A stretch of 64,000 bases of DNA from Mycolicibacterium goodii (GCF_001187505.1 NZ_CP012150.1:6296048-6360047); one strand, 5' to 3'; positions 1 to 10,271 are shown, counted from the first letter of the stretch. A program made the numbers and translations. The notes: generated by a model not told the origin, from the sequence alone.

Positions 1-861
1 GAGTTCCTCACCGAGCGCTCGCGCACGTGCCTGCTCTACAGCGAGCCCGGCGCGGGCTCGGATCTCGCGAGCGTGCGCACCACGGCGGTGCGCGACGGCA
101 ACGAGTGGGTGGTCAACGGGCAGAAGGTGTGGACCTCGGGCGCCGCGACGAGCGAGTACGCGCTGCTGATCGCCCGCACCGACTGGGACGCCCCCAAGCA
201 CAAGGGCCTGAGCTTCTTCGTCATCCCGATGAAGCAGCCCGGCATCGAGGTACGTCCGCTCGTGCAGATCACCGGCGAGTCGCACTTCAACGAGGTGTTC
301 ATCACCGATGCACGCGTGTCGAACGAGTACCTGGTCGGCGGCGAGGGCAACGGCTGGCGCGTCCTGCAAACCGCGCTGGCCTACGAGCGTTCGATCATGG
401 GTGACAGCGGACGCGGATCGCGCAACAGATCCAAGGCCGACAACCTCGTCGAACTGGCACGCGAACACGACCGTCTGGACGATCCGGCGATCCGCAAGGA
501 GCTGGCGAACGTGCTGGCACTGCGCGAACTCAACCGCCTGAACAATGCCCGCGCGAAAGCCGCTGCGGAACAGGGCACGTCGAGCTCGATCATGTCGCTG
601 GGCAAACTCGCGATGTCGAACATCCTGCATTCGGAGGCGCGGCTGAAGACCGAGATCATCGGTGCCGAGGCGCTTCTGGCCGGTCCTGACAACCCGGAAG
701 CCGACGACATCAACTTCCTGACGCTCAATGCGTTCTTCACCTCGATCGGTGGCGGCACGGATCAGGTGCAGCGCAACATCATCGGCGAACGCGTCCTCGG
801 CCTGCCGAAGGAACCCGAAGTCGACCGGGACATCCCGTTCCGCGAAGCCCGCCGGAGCTGA
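1..861 (+). CDS. Acyl-CoA dehydrogenase, C-terminal part (start lies before the window)
   Basis: FAD-dependent acyl-CoA dehydrogenase (FadE type), which introduces the alpha-beta double bond in an acyl-CoA. The frame is open from base 1, so the N-terminus is off the window. The family signature LYSEPGAGSDLAS is at the very start of the visible protein, followed by the middle beta domain (KVWTSGA, FFVIPM) and a helical C-terminal domain ending near GGGTDQVQRNIIGER, the usual end of FadE proteins. It ends 5 bases before the CoA-transferase gene, so the two are probably one transcript, fitting a catabolic CoA-ester pathway. The substrate is not readable from sequence. Confidence 0.9.
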   Translation, partial: EFLTERSRTCLLYSEPGAGSDLASVRTTAVRDGNEWVVNGQKVWTSGAATSEYALLIARTDWDAPKHKGLSFFVIPMKQPGIEVRPLVQITGESHFNEVFITDARVSNEYLVGGEGNGWRVLQTALAYERSIMGDSGRGSRNRSKADNLVELAREHDRLDDPAIRKELANVLALRELNRLNNARAKAAAEQGTSSSIMSLGKLAMSNILHSEARLKTEIIGAEALLAGPDNPEADDINFLTLNAFFTSIGGGTDQVQRNIIGERVLGLPKEPEVDRDIPFREARRS

Positions 862-866
862 CGGAC

Positions 867-3266
867 ATGACGAGCACCGACACCTACGATCCGCCCCTGT
901 CCGGTGTCCGGGTCGTCGATCTGTCGTCCGGCCCGATCACCGCGGTCGGGCGTCTGCTCGCCGATCTCGGCGCGCGGGTGACGCCGGTCAACCTGGCCGG
1001 GGTGACCGAGACGGATGCGACGGTGGGACCGCACATCGGGTCGACCCCGGTGGGCACCGCCATCAACCGATTGGGCCTGACCACGCTCGACATCGACGCC
1101 TCGACGGCCGACGGTGCCCGCCGGTGGCAGCAACTGCTGGCCGGCGCCGCCATCCTCATCGAGAACACCCGTCCCGGTTCGGATGCCGAGAAGACGTTGG
1201 CGGTCAGGCAGATTCACGCCGACCACCCGTCGCTGGTGATCCTGTCGATCAGCGACTTCGGTCGCGACTCCGACTACCGCAGGTGGCAGGCCACCACGCC
1301 GGTGCTGCACGCGCTGACCAGTGAGCTGTCGCGCTCGGGTATCCCGGGTCGCGAACCGCTGGTCCCGCCTGCCCCGCAGCTGCCCTATCACGTGGCCGCC
1401 GCCCAGGCCGCGGTGCTGACCATGAGTGTGTACCTCGACCGGCTGCGCACCGGCACAGGCGATCTCATCGACTTCGCGGTCCTCGACGGGGCGATGCAGA
1501 CACTCGACCCTCCGTTCGGCACGCCGGGCACCGGATCGGCCGGTGTGCCGCTCAGTGAACAGCGGCGGAACTGGGCGGCCGAACGGCAGCGCTACCCGAT
1601 CGTGCGCTGCAAGGACGGCTACGTACGGATCTGCGTGTTGGCGAAACGCCAGTGGCAGGGCATGTTCACCTGGCTGGGAAAGCCGGAAGAATACGCTGAC
1701 CCCAAGTTCAACAGCCTCATCGAGCGCTTCAAGTCGCCGACGCTGCTGCAGGCGATCGAGAAGTTCTGCGCCGACAAGACCCGCGCCGAGTTGGAGACCG
1801 AGGGACAGCGACACGGTGTGCCCACCGCTGCCGTGCTCACGCTGACCGAGGCGCTGGACACCGAACAGGTCAAAAACCGTGGTTTCTTCCGCGAGGTGCA
1901 ACTCGCCGACGGGCTCACCGCACCGGTGCCGGTGGGTGTCTGCGAGGTGGACGGCCACCGCGCCGGCGCGCTCACCGCACCGCCGGACACGCCCGCGTGT
2001 CCCGCGGGTGCACCGGTCCTGGCCGGCCGTGCGCGCCGCAGTGAAGGCCTTCCGCTGCAAGGGATTCGGGTGCTCGATCTCGGGGTGATCGTCGTCGGTG
2101 CGGACACCGGTCGGTTGTTCGCCGACCTCGGTGCCGAGGTCATCAAGATAGAGAATTCGGCATTCCCCGACGGCCTCCGCGGCAGGCTCAACATGATGTC
2201 GCAGACCTACGCCTCGGGTCAGCGCAACAAACGCTCGATCGGCATCGACCTGCGATCCGATGAGGGCCGCGCGCTCGCGCACCGGCTCGCCGAGGACGCC
2301 GACGTGGTGCTGACGAACTTCAAACCCGGTGTCGCGCAGTCCCTCGGCATGGATTTCGCGACGTTGGCGAAGGTGAATCCCGGCATCGTGGTGGTCGACA
2401 GTTCGGCGTTCGGCCCGACCGGTCCCTGGGCCAGGCGGTTGGGCTACGGACCGCTGGTGCGGGCCGCGGCCGGATTCACCGACCTGTGGGTGTACCCGGA
2501 CGCACCTGGCGAGTTCTGCGACACCGTCACGGTGTACCCCGACCACGTCGCGGCGCGCATCGGCGCGCTCACCGCCCTGACGCTGTTGCTGCGCCGTGAA
2601 CGCACAGGCACCGGCGGCGCGGTCAGCGTCGCACAGTCCGAGGTGATGCTGAGCCATCTCGCGAGCGAGATCGCCGCGGCCGTGCTGCAACGCCAGGGCC
2701 ACCAGCGGTCCGGCGAACCGGTCCACGACGCGCCGTGGGGCCTGTTCCCCGCCGAGGGCGACGACTCATGGGTGGCGGTGACGGTTCGCGACACCGCCGA
2801 CTGGCTCGCGCTGTGCGCGGTGATCGGCCGGGAAGACCTCGGAGCCGACGGCGCCTTGCGCACGCGGGCCGGTCGCGACGCCTGCCGCGCGCGCATCGAC
2901 GAGGCGGTCCGGGCGTGGACGTCGGTGCGTACCGCGGCGGCGGCGATGGAGCGGCTGCAGCACGCCGGCGTGCCCGCCGGTGCCGTACTGCACGCCGCGG
3001 AGGTCCCCGACTTCGGCTACTACGTGCAGCGCCGTGCCTTCCGCGAGGAGCTGCACCCGCGCGCCACCGAGCCGTTCATGATGGAGAACGTCCAGATCCA
3101 CTCCGACCGCGTGGCCGACCCGCCGCTGGGCCAGGCCCCGCTGCTGGGTGAGCAGACCCGCGCGATCGCCGCGGAACTGCTCGGCCTGTCCGACGCCGAG
3201 ATCGACGAGCTCATCGAGCGTGGGGTGCTGGAGGTGGCTCAGGAGGTGGTGACGGCCGAACGGTGA
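867..3266 (+). CDS. Tandem CaiB/BaiF-type (family III) CoA-transferase, two domains fused
   Basis: 799 residues, about twice the size of a normal family III CoA-transferase. Domain one begins with LSGVRVVDLSSGPITAVGR near residue 11. Domain two begins near residue 395 with LQGIRVLDLGVIVVGADTGR; both are the N-terminal Rossmann-like motif of CaiB/BaiF enzymes, which move CoA between carboxylic acids. The start ATG is preceded by GGAG about 9 bases upstream. The gene lies 5 bases behind an acyl-CoA dehydrogenase, so it probably activates the acid whose CoA ester that enzyme oxidises. CaiB enzymes normally act as interlocked dimers; the fusion may form that unit in one chain (inference). Substrate unknown. 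Confidence 0.88.
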   Translation: MTSTDTYDPPLSGVRVVDLSSGPITAVGRLLADLGARVTPVNLAGVTETDATVGPHIGSTPVGTAINRLGLTTLDIDASTADGARRWQQLLAGAAILIENTRPGSDAEKTLAVRQIHADHPSLVILSISDFGRDSDYRRWQATTPVLHALTSELSRSGIPGREPLVPPAPQLPYHVAAAQAAVLTMSVYLDRLRTGTGDLIDFAVLDGAMQTLDPPFGTPGTGSAGVPLSEQRRNWAAERQRYPIVRCKDGYVRICVLAKRQWQGMFTWLGKPEEYADPKFNSLIERFKSPTLLQAIEKFCADKTRAELETEGQRHGVPTAAVLTLTEALDTEQVKNRGFFREVQLADGLTAPVPVGVCEVDGHRAGALTAPPDTPACPAGAPVLAGRARRSEGLPLQGIRVLDLGVIVVGADTGRLFADLGAEVIKIENSAFPDGLRGRLNMMSQTYASGQRNKRSIGIDLRSDEGRALAHRLAEDADVVLTNFKPGVAQSLGMDFATLAKVNPGIVVVDSSAFGPTGPWARRLGYGPLVRAAAGFTDLWVYPDAPGEFCDTVTVYPDHVAARIGALTALTLLLRRERTGTGGAVSVAQSEVMLSHLASEIAAAVLQRQGHQRSGEPVHDAPWGLFPAEGDDSWVAVTVRDTADWLALCAVIGREDLGADGALRTRAGRDACRARIDEAVRAWTSVRTAAAAMERLQHAGVPAGAVLHAAEVPDFGYYVQRRAFREELHPRATEPFMMENVQIHSDRVADPPLGQAPLLGEQTRAIAAELLGLSDAEIDELIERGVLEVAQEVVTAER

Positions 3267-3340
3267 GGTCTGCGGGTACTTCGGGGACGTCTCGTACGAT
3301 TCGGGGATCACAGCCACCACGAATCGCCGGAACTGACCGC

Positions 3341-4324
3341 ATGGAGATCGACTTCACCCGACTCAGGTACTTCGTCGCGGTCGCCGAAGAGCTGCACTTC
3401 AAACGTGCGGCCGACCGGTTGATGATCACGCCTCCTCCGCTCTCCAAGCAGATCAAGTTGTTGGAGAAGGAGCTCGGCGGGCAGTTGTTCGAACGCGACT
3501 ATCACCGGGTGCGGCTGACCCCGCTCGGCGAGCAGCTGCTCTGCCCGGCGCGGGACATCCTGGCCCGCGTCGAGGACCTGAAGGCGACTGCGACGCGGAT
3601 CACCCAGGCCGTCGCCCCGGTACGGGTCGGCGTCACGGCGTACGCGCCGTCGGACTTTCTGGCGCGGCTGGAGAAGGCGGTCGCCGGCCTGGCGGTGCCG
3701 ACGCAGTTCAGCGTCCCCGGATCGGCCGCCGAGGTCACCGCCAAACTGGTGTCGGGTCATCTCGACATCGGGCTGATCCATCTGCCCTCGGCAGACAAGC
3801 GGCTGCGTCACCGGGTGGTGGCGCGGTACCAGGGCGCGATCGCGGTCCGGTTCGACGATCCGTTGGCCGCCAACGACACCGTGGCGATCGAGGAACTGCG
3901 CGACCGCGAGGTCGTGATCGATTTCGCGCGGCCCAACCCGGTGGTGCTCGCAGGCCTGACGCGGGGTCTCAACTCCAAGGGCGTCACCAAGATCGTGCGC
4001 ACCGTCAACCAGCTCGGAGGCGAACTGGAGATGGCGACCCAGGTGTTCAACCGCCACCTGGTCGCGATCGTCACCTACGCGCCCGAATCGATGATCGGAC
4101 GCATCTTCTCCCCGCCGGAGTTCAAGCTGATCCCCATCGACGAGGCGACGTGGGCGCCCGCGCTGATCGCGCTCGCATGGGCACCGGATCGTCTGGCGGA
4201 CCGTCGCTTCCGGCAGACTCCGCGCCCCGCCCAGGTCGAGGCCCTGGTCGGTGAGCTCGAACGCGCCGTGGCGCCTCGGGAGGGGTGTATGCGAAGCTCG
4301 GGAGCCGGTCACGCGCGGAGTTAG
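3341..4324 (+). CDS. LysR-family transcriptional regulator
   Basis: Typical LysR length (about 327 residues) with the N-terminal winged helix-turn-helix (RLRYFVAVAEELHFKRAADR, then PPLSKQIKLLEKELGGQLFER) and a C-terminal substrate-binding domain. I chose the ATG at 3341 because MEIDFTRLRYF matches the usual family N-terminus; an upstream in-frame start at 3263 would add an unconserved tail overlapping the CoA-transferase. It lies 74 bases behind that gene on the same strand and may regulate it. Inducer not predictable. Confidence 0.88.
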   Translation: MEIDFTRLRYFVAVAEELHFKRAADRLMITPPPLSKQIKLLEKELGGQLFERDYHRVRLTPLGEQLLCPARDILARVEDLKATATRITQAVAPVRVGVTAYAPSDFLARLEKAVAGLAVPTQFSVPGSAAEVTAKLVSGHLDIGLIHLPSADKRLRHRVVARYQGAIAVRFDDPLAANDTVAIEELRDREVVIDFARPNPVVLAGLTRGLNSKGVTKIVRTVNQLGGELEMATQVFNRHLVAIVTYAPESMIGRIFSPPEFKLIPIDEATWAPALIALAWAPDRLADRRFRQTPRPAQVEALVGELERAVAPREGCMRSSGAGHARS

Positions 4325-4366
4325 CTGCGCTTCGGAGATGAGCTGCGGCCCGGTAAGGTGAGCCCC

Positions 4367-4927
4367 GTGATTGGGCGGATCATGGGTGTCGGCGCGGGGG
4401 TGTTCGCCGCTGCGGCGGTGCTGACCGGCGCGCTGACGGCGCAGGCCCCGGGCCCGGCGGTCGAGCTCGCCGACGACACCGATGCGCTCGCCGCCGGTGA
4501 CGGTGCCCTGGCCGACGGCCAGGCCTTCTCCCCCTTCGACCTGCAGCAACCGGCGATCGCCAAACTCGATCCGCGGTTGCTGGCGGCCGTGCAGAACGCC
4601 GCGAACGCCGCGGCGGCCGAGGGCATCACCATGACCGTCACCTCGGGTTGGCGCTCACCGCAGTTCCAGCAGAAACTGCTCGACGATGCGGTTACGACCT
4701 ACGGCAGCGTCGCGGCGGCGCGTGAATACGTACAGACCCCCACGGCCTCGCGGCATGTCAGCGGCGAGGCCGTGGACATCGGCGGCACGGGCGCCGACGG
4801 GTGGCTGATCGCCAACGGGCCGCGGTTCGGCCTGTGCCAGATCTACGCCAACGAAGCCTGGCACTTCGAACTCGTCGCCGATCCGCTCGGCAACTGCCCG
4901 CCGCTGCTGCCCAACGCCGCCGGCTGA
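4367..4927 (+). CDS. Secreted VanY/M15-type D-alanyl-D-alanine carboxypeptidase
   Basis: About 186 residues with an N-terminal hydrophobic signal segment (GVGAGVFAAAAVLTGALTA) and a VanY/peptidase M15 domain. The zinc ligands are visible as SRHVSGEAVDIG (His and Asp) and AWHFEL (second His, catalytic Glu nearby). Enzymes of this family trim the terminal D-Ala from peptidoglycan stem peptides outside the membrane. I prefer the GTG at 4367 because AAGG sits 8 bases upstream; a GTG at 4358 is also open but overlaps that AAGG. It converges on the pcaJ-like gene with only 4 bases between stops. Confidence 0.85.
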   Translation: MIGRIMGVGAGVFAAAAVLTGALTAQAPGPAVELADDTDALAAGDGALADGQAFSPFDLQQPAIAKLDPRLLAAVQNAANAAAAEGITMTVTSGWRSPQFQQKLLDDAVTTYGSVAAAREYVQTPTASRHVSGEAVDIGGTGADGWLIANGPRFGLCQIYANEAWHFELVADPLGNCPPLLPNAAG

Positions 4928-4931
4928 TCCG

Positions 4932-5578
<647 letters not shown>

Positions 5579-5582
<4 letters not shown>

Positions 5583-6367
5583 CGGGTGACCTCCTCGGTG
5601 ACCGGCCGCGGCCGGGTGGTGCGTTTCTCGATGTCCTTGTGCGCGGCCTGTTCCGGGGTGAGCGCCACGACGCGGTCGGTGAAGATGCCGGGCAGGTGGA
5701 TCTCGTCGGGGTGCAGCTCGCCGACCTCGACGACCTGTTCGGCCTCGACCACGGTGACCCGGCCCGCCATGGCCGCGGGTGGATTGAAATTGCGTGCGGC
5801 GGCGTGGAACTTGCAGTTGCCCGCCTTGTCGACGACCGCGGCGCGCACCAGCGCGTAGTCGGTCACGATGGACTCCTCGAGCACCATGTCGGTGCCGTTG
5901 AAGTTGCGGACCTCCTTGGCCGGTGACACCAGGGCGACACTGCCGTCGGGGTGATAGCGCCACGGCAGGCCGCCCTCGGCGACCAGGGTTCCGACGCCGG
6001 TCGGGGTGAAGAACGCGCCGATGCCGCTGCCGCCTGCCCGCATCCGCTCGGCCAGCGTGCCCTGCGGGGTGAGTTCGACGGTGAGTTCACCGGACAGGTA
6101 CTGACGCGCGAACTCCTTGTTCTCCCCGACGTAGGACGCGATGACGCGGCTGATCCTGCCGGCCTCCAACAGCAGACCCAGACCCGCGCCGTCCACCCCG
6201 CAGTTGTTGGAGACGATGGTGAGGTCGTCGGCACCCTGTTGCAGCAGCGCTTCGATGAGAAACCAAGGGATACCGGCCAATCCGAATCCGCCGACGGCGA
6301 TGCTCGCGCCGGGGGGAACGTCGGCGACGGCTTCGCCTGCCGAGCCGACGACCTTGTCGATGGTCAT
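5579..6367 (-). CDS. pcaI: 3-oxoacid/3-oxoadipate CoA-transferase, subunit A
   Basis: Alpha subunit, 262 residues, of the same transferase. The CoA-binding glycine-rich stretch [14 protein letters not shown] is near residue 25, and the length and order of blocks ([20 protein letters not shown], then [13 protein letters not shown]) match PcaI/ScoA. It starts within the stop of the upstream hydrolase gene (ATGA) and ends within the start of subunit B, so stoichiometric, translationally coupled expression is likely. Confidence 0.88.
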
Positions 6368-7146
6368 GACTGCTCCGTTTCGAGATGGTCGAGAAGGGTG
6401 GGGGTGATGGCGGCGGACTGCTCGACGTTGGCCAGGTGCGCGGCCTGGGCGATCTGCACCAGGCGGGCGTCGGGCAGGCCGGCGGCGATCTCGGCGAGCC
6501 GGTCAAGTGGCGTTGCGGGATCATCGGTTCCGGCGATGGCCAGTGTCGGTGCGGTGATCCGGGTGAGGTCGTCCCGAAGGTCGAGCGCGGCGATGGCCTC
6601 GCAACTCGCGGCGTAGCCCTCGGCAGGCGTCGCGGCGACCATCTGCTCGTACGCGGACCTGCGGTCGGGATGGGCGGTGCAGAATTCGGGGGTGAACCAC
6701 CGCGCCACAACGGATTCCGCGACGGCGCCGGTGCCGTGGGCGCGCACAGTCGCGGCCCGCTCGGTCCACCCCGACGTCGGCGGCAGATGCGTTGCGGTGC
6801 ACAGCAGCGCGAGCCGGTCGACGCGTTCGGGGTGGCGGGCGGCCACCCGCATGGCGGTCATGCCCCCCAACGACAGACCGACCAGGTGGGCGCGCTCGAT
6901 TCCGAGTGTGTCCAGCAGCGCGACGAGATCGTCGGCGAGGTCGTCGATGGTGTAAGGGCCCTCGGGCACCGGGGACTGTCCGTGCCCGCGGGTGTCGTAC
7001 CGCACGACGCGGTAGTGCTCCTCGAACGCGGCCAGTTGCGGATCCCACATGCGGTGCGTCGACCCCAGGGAGTTGGAGAACACCACAGCCGGGCCGTCGG
7101 GCCTGCCGGTGACGACGTGGTGGACCGGCACCGCGGCGTTGCTCAT
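6364..7146 (-). CDS. pcaD: Alpha/beta hydrolase, probable 3-oxoadipate enol-lactonase
   Basis: About 260 residues with an alpha/beta-hydrolase fold. The nucleophile elbow is GLSLGG, the oxyanion segment is FSNSLGS, the acid is in AGTDDPATP and the catalytic His in QAAHLANVE. Size and motifs fit PcaD, which opens the enol-lactone to 3-oxoadipate. Start 7146 is set by the ATGA overlap with the thiolase stop. Context (thiolase before, CoA-transferase pair after) supports the beta-ketoadipate assignment; sequence alone would only give alpha/beta hydrolase. Confidence 0.8.
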   Translation of the reverse strand: MSNAAVPVHHVVTGRPDGPAVVFSNSLGSTHRMWDPQLAAFEEHYRVVRYDTRGHGQSPVPEGPYTIDDLADDLVALLDTLGIERAHLVGLSLGGMTAMRVAARHPERVDRLALLCTATHLPPTSGWTERAATVRAHGTGAVAESVVARWFTPEFCTAHPDRRSAYEQMVAATPAEGYAASCEAIAALDLRDDLTRITAPTLAIAGTDDPATPLDRLAEIAAGLPDARLVQIAQAAHLANVEQSAAITPTLLDHLETEQS

Positions 7147-8375
7147 CGGACCGCCTCGAACACCGCGGCGAGCCCCTGGCCTCCGCCGATGCACATGGTC
7201 TCCAGCACGTAGCGGGCATCGCGGCGGAGCGCCTCGTGCGCCGCGGTGGCGAGGATGCGCGCACCGGTCGCGCCGATCGGGTGGCCCAGCGAGATGCCGG
7301 ATCCATTGGGGTTGAGCCGGTCGTCGAGCGGGTCGACCTTCCATTCGGCGAGCACCGCGAGCACCTGAGCGGCGAACGCCTCGTTGAGTTCGATCAGGTC
7401 CACCTCGTCGAGCGTGATACCGGCCCGCTGCAGCGCGGCTTCGCTGGCGGTGACCGGTCCGATGCCCATCGTCTCGGGCGCGCATCCGGTAACCGCCCAC
7501 GATTTGAGCGCCAACATCGGTGTGAGCCCGCGTTTTTCGGCCTCCACGCGGGTGGTCACGACGCACATGGCCGCGCCGTCGTTCTGCCCGGAGGCGTTGC
7601 CCGCGGTCACGGTGGCCTCGGCGTCGACCTTGCCGCGGACCGGGCGCAGCGCTGCCAGCGTCTCGATGTCGATGTCGGCGCGGGGATGCTCGTCGCGGTC
7701 GACGACGGTGTCGGGTCTGCCGCGCCTGCCCGGGACGGTGACCGGGACGAGTTCGTCGGCGAAGCGGCCCGCGTCGTGCGCGGCGACCGCACGCCGATGG
7801 GAACGCGCCGCGAGTTCGTCCTGTTCGGTGCGGCCGATGCCGTACTCGCGACGCAGGTTCTCGGCGGTCTCGATCATGCCTCCGGCGATCGGATGGCTTG
7901 CGCCACCGGCGGTTTCCCGCGCCCTGTCCAGCCGGTCCTGCAGCGTCACGCCGCCCTGGCGGACACCGGTGCGCAGGCCGAGCGCATAGTGCTCGACGTT
8001 GGACATCGACTCGGTCCCGCCTGCCACCACCACACCGGCCGCGCCGGTGGCGACCTGCCCGGCCGCGTACAGCACGGCCTGCAGGCCCGACCCGCAGCGC
8101 CGGTCGAGTTGCAGACCGGGAACCCCGGTGCCCAGCCCCGCGTCGAGTGCGGCGATGCGGCCGATGGCCGGCGCCTCACCGCTGGGGTAGCCGTGACCGA
8201 GGACGACGTCGTCGACATCGCCTTCGCCGAGTCCGGTCCGTGTCACCAACTCGCGCAGCGTCGCCGTGGCGAGGTCGACGGCGGTCAGCGCCGCCAGGGC
8301 GCCGCCCATCCGACCGACCGGGGTGCGGAGGGGATTGCAGATGACCACCTGGGAAGCGGACGCGTCAGAAGTCAT
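7143..8375 (-). CDS. pcaF: Thiolase, probable 3-oxoadipyl-CoA thiolase
   Basis: About 410 residues. The acyl-accepting Cys lies in LDRRCGSGLQAV, the catalytic His in SGISLGHPIGATG and the second Cys in MCIGGGQGLA. In the beta-ketoadipate pathway this enzyme splits 3-oxoadipyl-CoA to succinyl-CoA and acetyl-CoA. It is the first gene of a four-gene minus-strand operon in which every junction is a 4-base ATGA overlap. The ATG at 8375 (MTSDASASQVV) fits the family N-terminus better than one 24 bases upstream. A generic acetyl-CoA acetyltransferase is the alternative. Confidence 0.85.
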   Translation of the reverse strand: MTSDASASQVVICNPLRTPVGRMGGALAALTAVDLATATLRELVTRTGLGEGDVDDVVLGHGYPSGEAPAIGRIAALDAGLGTGVPGLQLDRRCGSGLQAVLYAAGQVATGAAGVVVAGGTESMSNVEHYALGLRTGVRQGGVTLQDRLDRARETAGGASHPIAGGMIETAENLRREYGIGRTEQDELAARSHRRAVAAHDAGRFADELVPVTVPGRRGRPDTVVDRDEHPRADIDIETLAALRPVRGKVDAEATVTAGNASGQNDGAAMCVVTTRVEAEKRGLTPMLALKSWAVTGCAPETMGIGPVTASEAALQRAGITLDEVDLIELNEAFAAQVLAVLAEWKVDPLDDRLNPNGSGISLGHPIGATGARILATAAHEALRRDARYVLETMCIGGGQGLAAVFEAVR

Positions 8376-8449
8376 GCCGTCAACGGTAGGGACCTGCACA
8401 GATATTGTGAAATACTCAGTTGATACCTATTGATATGCGAAAGGTCTCG
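8376..8449. promoter_or_regulatory. Divergent promoter region between the pca-like operon and a LysR gene
   Basis: Seventy-four bases separate the two divergent starts. The stretch is much richer in A+T than its surroundings and contains TATTGTGAAATA (TATT and AATA arms four bases apart) and TTGATACCTATTGATA. LysR regulators normally bind such a shared region at T-N11-A-type dyads, so this is the expected operator. No exact promoter boxes are assigned. Confidence 0.5.
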
Positions 8450-9364
8450 ATGGAGCTACGGCATCTGCGATACTTTCGCGCGGTCGGCGAGGAACTGCAC
8501 TTCGGCCGCGCCGCCGAACGGCTGCACATCGCCCAGCCGCCGCTGTCCCAGCAGATCCGCCAACTCGAACGCGAACTCGGATGCGCCCTGCTCACCCGCA
8601 CCACCCGCAGCGTCGGGCTGACCCCCGCCGGACACGTCTACCTGCAGCGCGCGGTCGAGATCCTCGACGCCGTCGACGCGGCGAACACCGAGGCCCGGCG
8701 GATCGCGGCGGGTGCGCAGGGCCGGGTGACCATCGGCTGCGTCGGAAGCGCCACCTACTCGCTGCTGCCCCAACTCGTGCGCGCCCTCGGCGAACGGCTG
8801 CCCGGGATCGAGGTGAGCGTGCGCGGTGAGATGCTCGCGCCCGCGCAGATCGACGCGCTGCGGTCCGGCCGAATCGACCTGGCGCTGCTGCGGCCGCCGG
8901 TGCACGACGAGGCGGTGGTGACCCACACCGTCCGCCGGGACGGTCTGGTGGTCGCGCTGCCCGCCGACCACCCGCTGGCCACCCGGGACGACCTAGCTGT
9001 GGCCGACCTGCGCGATGAGGACTTCGTGGTCCACACCGGGCACGGCCGGTCGGTGATGAGCAACCTCGTGGCGACAGTGTGCGCGGACGCCGGGTTCATC
9101 CCGCGGATCCGGCAGGAGGTTTCGGAGACCTCGACGCTGGTGACCCTGGTCGCGGCCGGGCTGGGGGTGGCGATCGTGCCCGATCCGACGACGGCGCTCG
9201 ACATCGCCGGGGTACGTTACGTCCCGCTGCGGCCCGCCGGTCTCGGTGTCGACCTCGTCGCCGCCCACACGGCCGATTCACCGCTCATCGCCAACGTGCT
9301 CGACGTGCTTTCGACCCTCACCGGCGGGCTGAAGTCGTTCCCGCCGACCCGCCACGCCACTTAG
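8450..9364 (+). CDS. LysR-family regulator, probable activator of the divergent pca-like operon
   Basis: About 304 residues: N-terminal winged helix (MELRHLRYFRAVGEELHFGR, PPLSQQIRQLERELG) and a co-inducer-binding domain. I chose ATG 8450 because MELRHLRYF is the standard start and GAAAGG lies about 6 bases upstream; starts at 8420 and 8435 are also open. Divergent placement next to the pca-like genes suggests it is their regulator (PcaQ/CatR-like role, inferred). Confidence 0.87.
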   Translation: MELRHLRYFRAVGEELHFGRAAERLHIAQPPLSQQIRQLERELGCALLTRTTRSVGLTPAGHVYLQRAVEILDAVDAANTEARRIAAGAQGRVTIGCVGSATYSLLPQLVRALGERLPGIEVSVRGEMLAPAQIDALRSGRIDLALLRPPVHDEAVVTHTVRRDGLVVALPADHPLATRDDLAVADLRDEDFVVHTGHGRSVMSNLVATVCADAGFIPRIRQEVSETSTLVTLVAAGLGVAIVPDPTTALDIAGVRYVPLRPAGLGVDLVAAHTADSPLIANVLDVLSTLTGGLKSFPPTRHAT

Positions 9365-9374
9365 GGTGGTCGGC

Positions 9375-10232
9375 ATGGCACAGGCACCGTTGTCCGGCAA
9401 GACCATGTTCATCTCTGGCGCGAGCCGCGGTATCGGGCTGGCGATCGCCAAGCGGGCGGCCGCGGACGGCGCCAACATCGCGCTGATCGCCAAGACCGCC
9501 GAACCGCATCCCAAGCTCGAAGGCACCATCTACACCGCCGCCAAGGAGATCGAGGAGGCCGGCGGTCAGGCCCTGCCGATCGTGGGCGATGTGCGCGACG
9601 GTGATTCGGTGGCCGCCGCGGTGGCCAAGGCCGTCGACAAGTTCGGCGGCATCGACATCTGCGTGAACAACGCGTCGGCGATCAACCTCGGCTCGATCGA
9701 GGAGGTTCCGCTCAAGCGGTTCGACCTCATGAACGGCATCCAGATCCGCGGCACCTACGCGGTGTCGCAGGCCTGCATCCCGCACATGAAGGGCCGGGAC
9801 AATCCGCACATCCTGACCCTGTCGCCGCCGATCCGGTTGGAACCCGAGTGGCTCAAACCGACCGCGTACATGATGGCGAAGTTCGGGATGACGTTGTGCG
9901 CGTTGGGGATCGCCGAGGAGATGCGCGAGCACGGCATCGCGTCCAACACGCTGTGGCCGCGCACCCTGGTCGCCACCGCCGCGGTGCAGAACCTGCTCGG
10001 TGGCGACGAGGCGATGGCCCGCGCCCGCAAACCGCAGGTGTACGCGGACGCGGCCTACGCGATCTTCACCAAACCGGCCCGCGAGTTCACCGGCAACACG
10101 TTGCTGTGCGAGGACGTGCTGCTGGATTCCGGCGTGACCGATCTGTCGGTCTACGACTGTGTGCCCGGTGGTGAACTCGGCGTCGACCTGTGGGTCGACT
10201 CCCCCAACCCGCCCGGCTACCCGGCCCGGTAA
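9375..10232 (+). CDS. Short-chain dehydrogenase/reductase (HSDL2/Rv3224-like)
   Basis: About 285 residues. The cofactor motif is SGASRGIGLAIAK, the structural NNAS motif is VNNASAIN, and the catalytic Tyr and Lys are in TAYMMAKFGM. The N-terminal phrase and the insert after the first strand match the HSDL2-type subgroup. AGGGTGG precedes the ATG at a good distance. By position relative to aroA it corresponds to Rv3224 of M. tuberculosis. Substrate unknown. Confidence 0.87.
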   Translation: MAQAPLSGKTMFISGASRGIGLAIAKRAAADGANIALIAKTAEPHPKLEGTIYTAAKEIEEAGGQALPIVGDVRDGDSVAAAVAKAVDKFGGIDICVNNASAINLGSIEEVPLKRFDLMNGIQIRGTYAVSQACIPHMKGRDNPHILTLSPPIRLEPEWLKPTAYMMAKFGMTLCALGIAEEMREHGIASNTLWPRTLVATAAVQNLLGGDEAMARARKPQVYADAAYAIFTKPAREFTGNTLLCEDVLLDSGVTDLSVYDCVPGGELGVDLWVDSPNPPGYPAR

Positions 10233-10271
10233 CCGCCTGGCAGCGGAGGACTTTCGGCCATACTCGATCTC

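Noticed and set aside
762..2726. Long minus-strand frame opposite the CoA-transferase
   Set aside because: Mirror frame of a high-GC gene; Arg/His/Gly/Gln-rich with no family motifs, while the plus strand has clear CaiB domains.
3308..4549. Minus-strand frame opposite the LysR gene
   Set aside because: Shadow frame with low-complexity composition; the LysR reading has full domain support.
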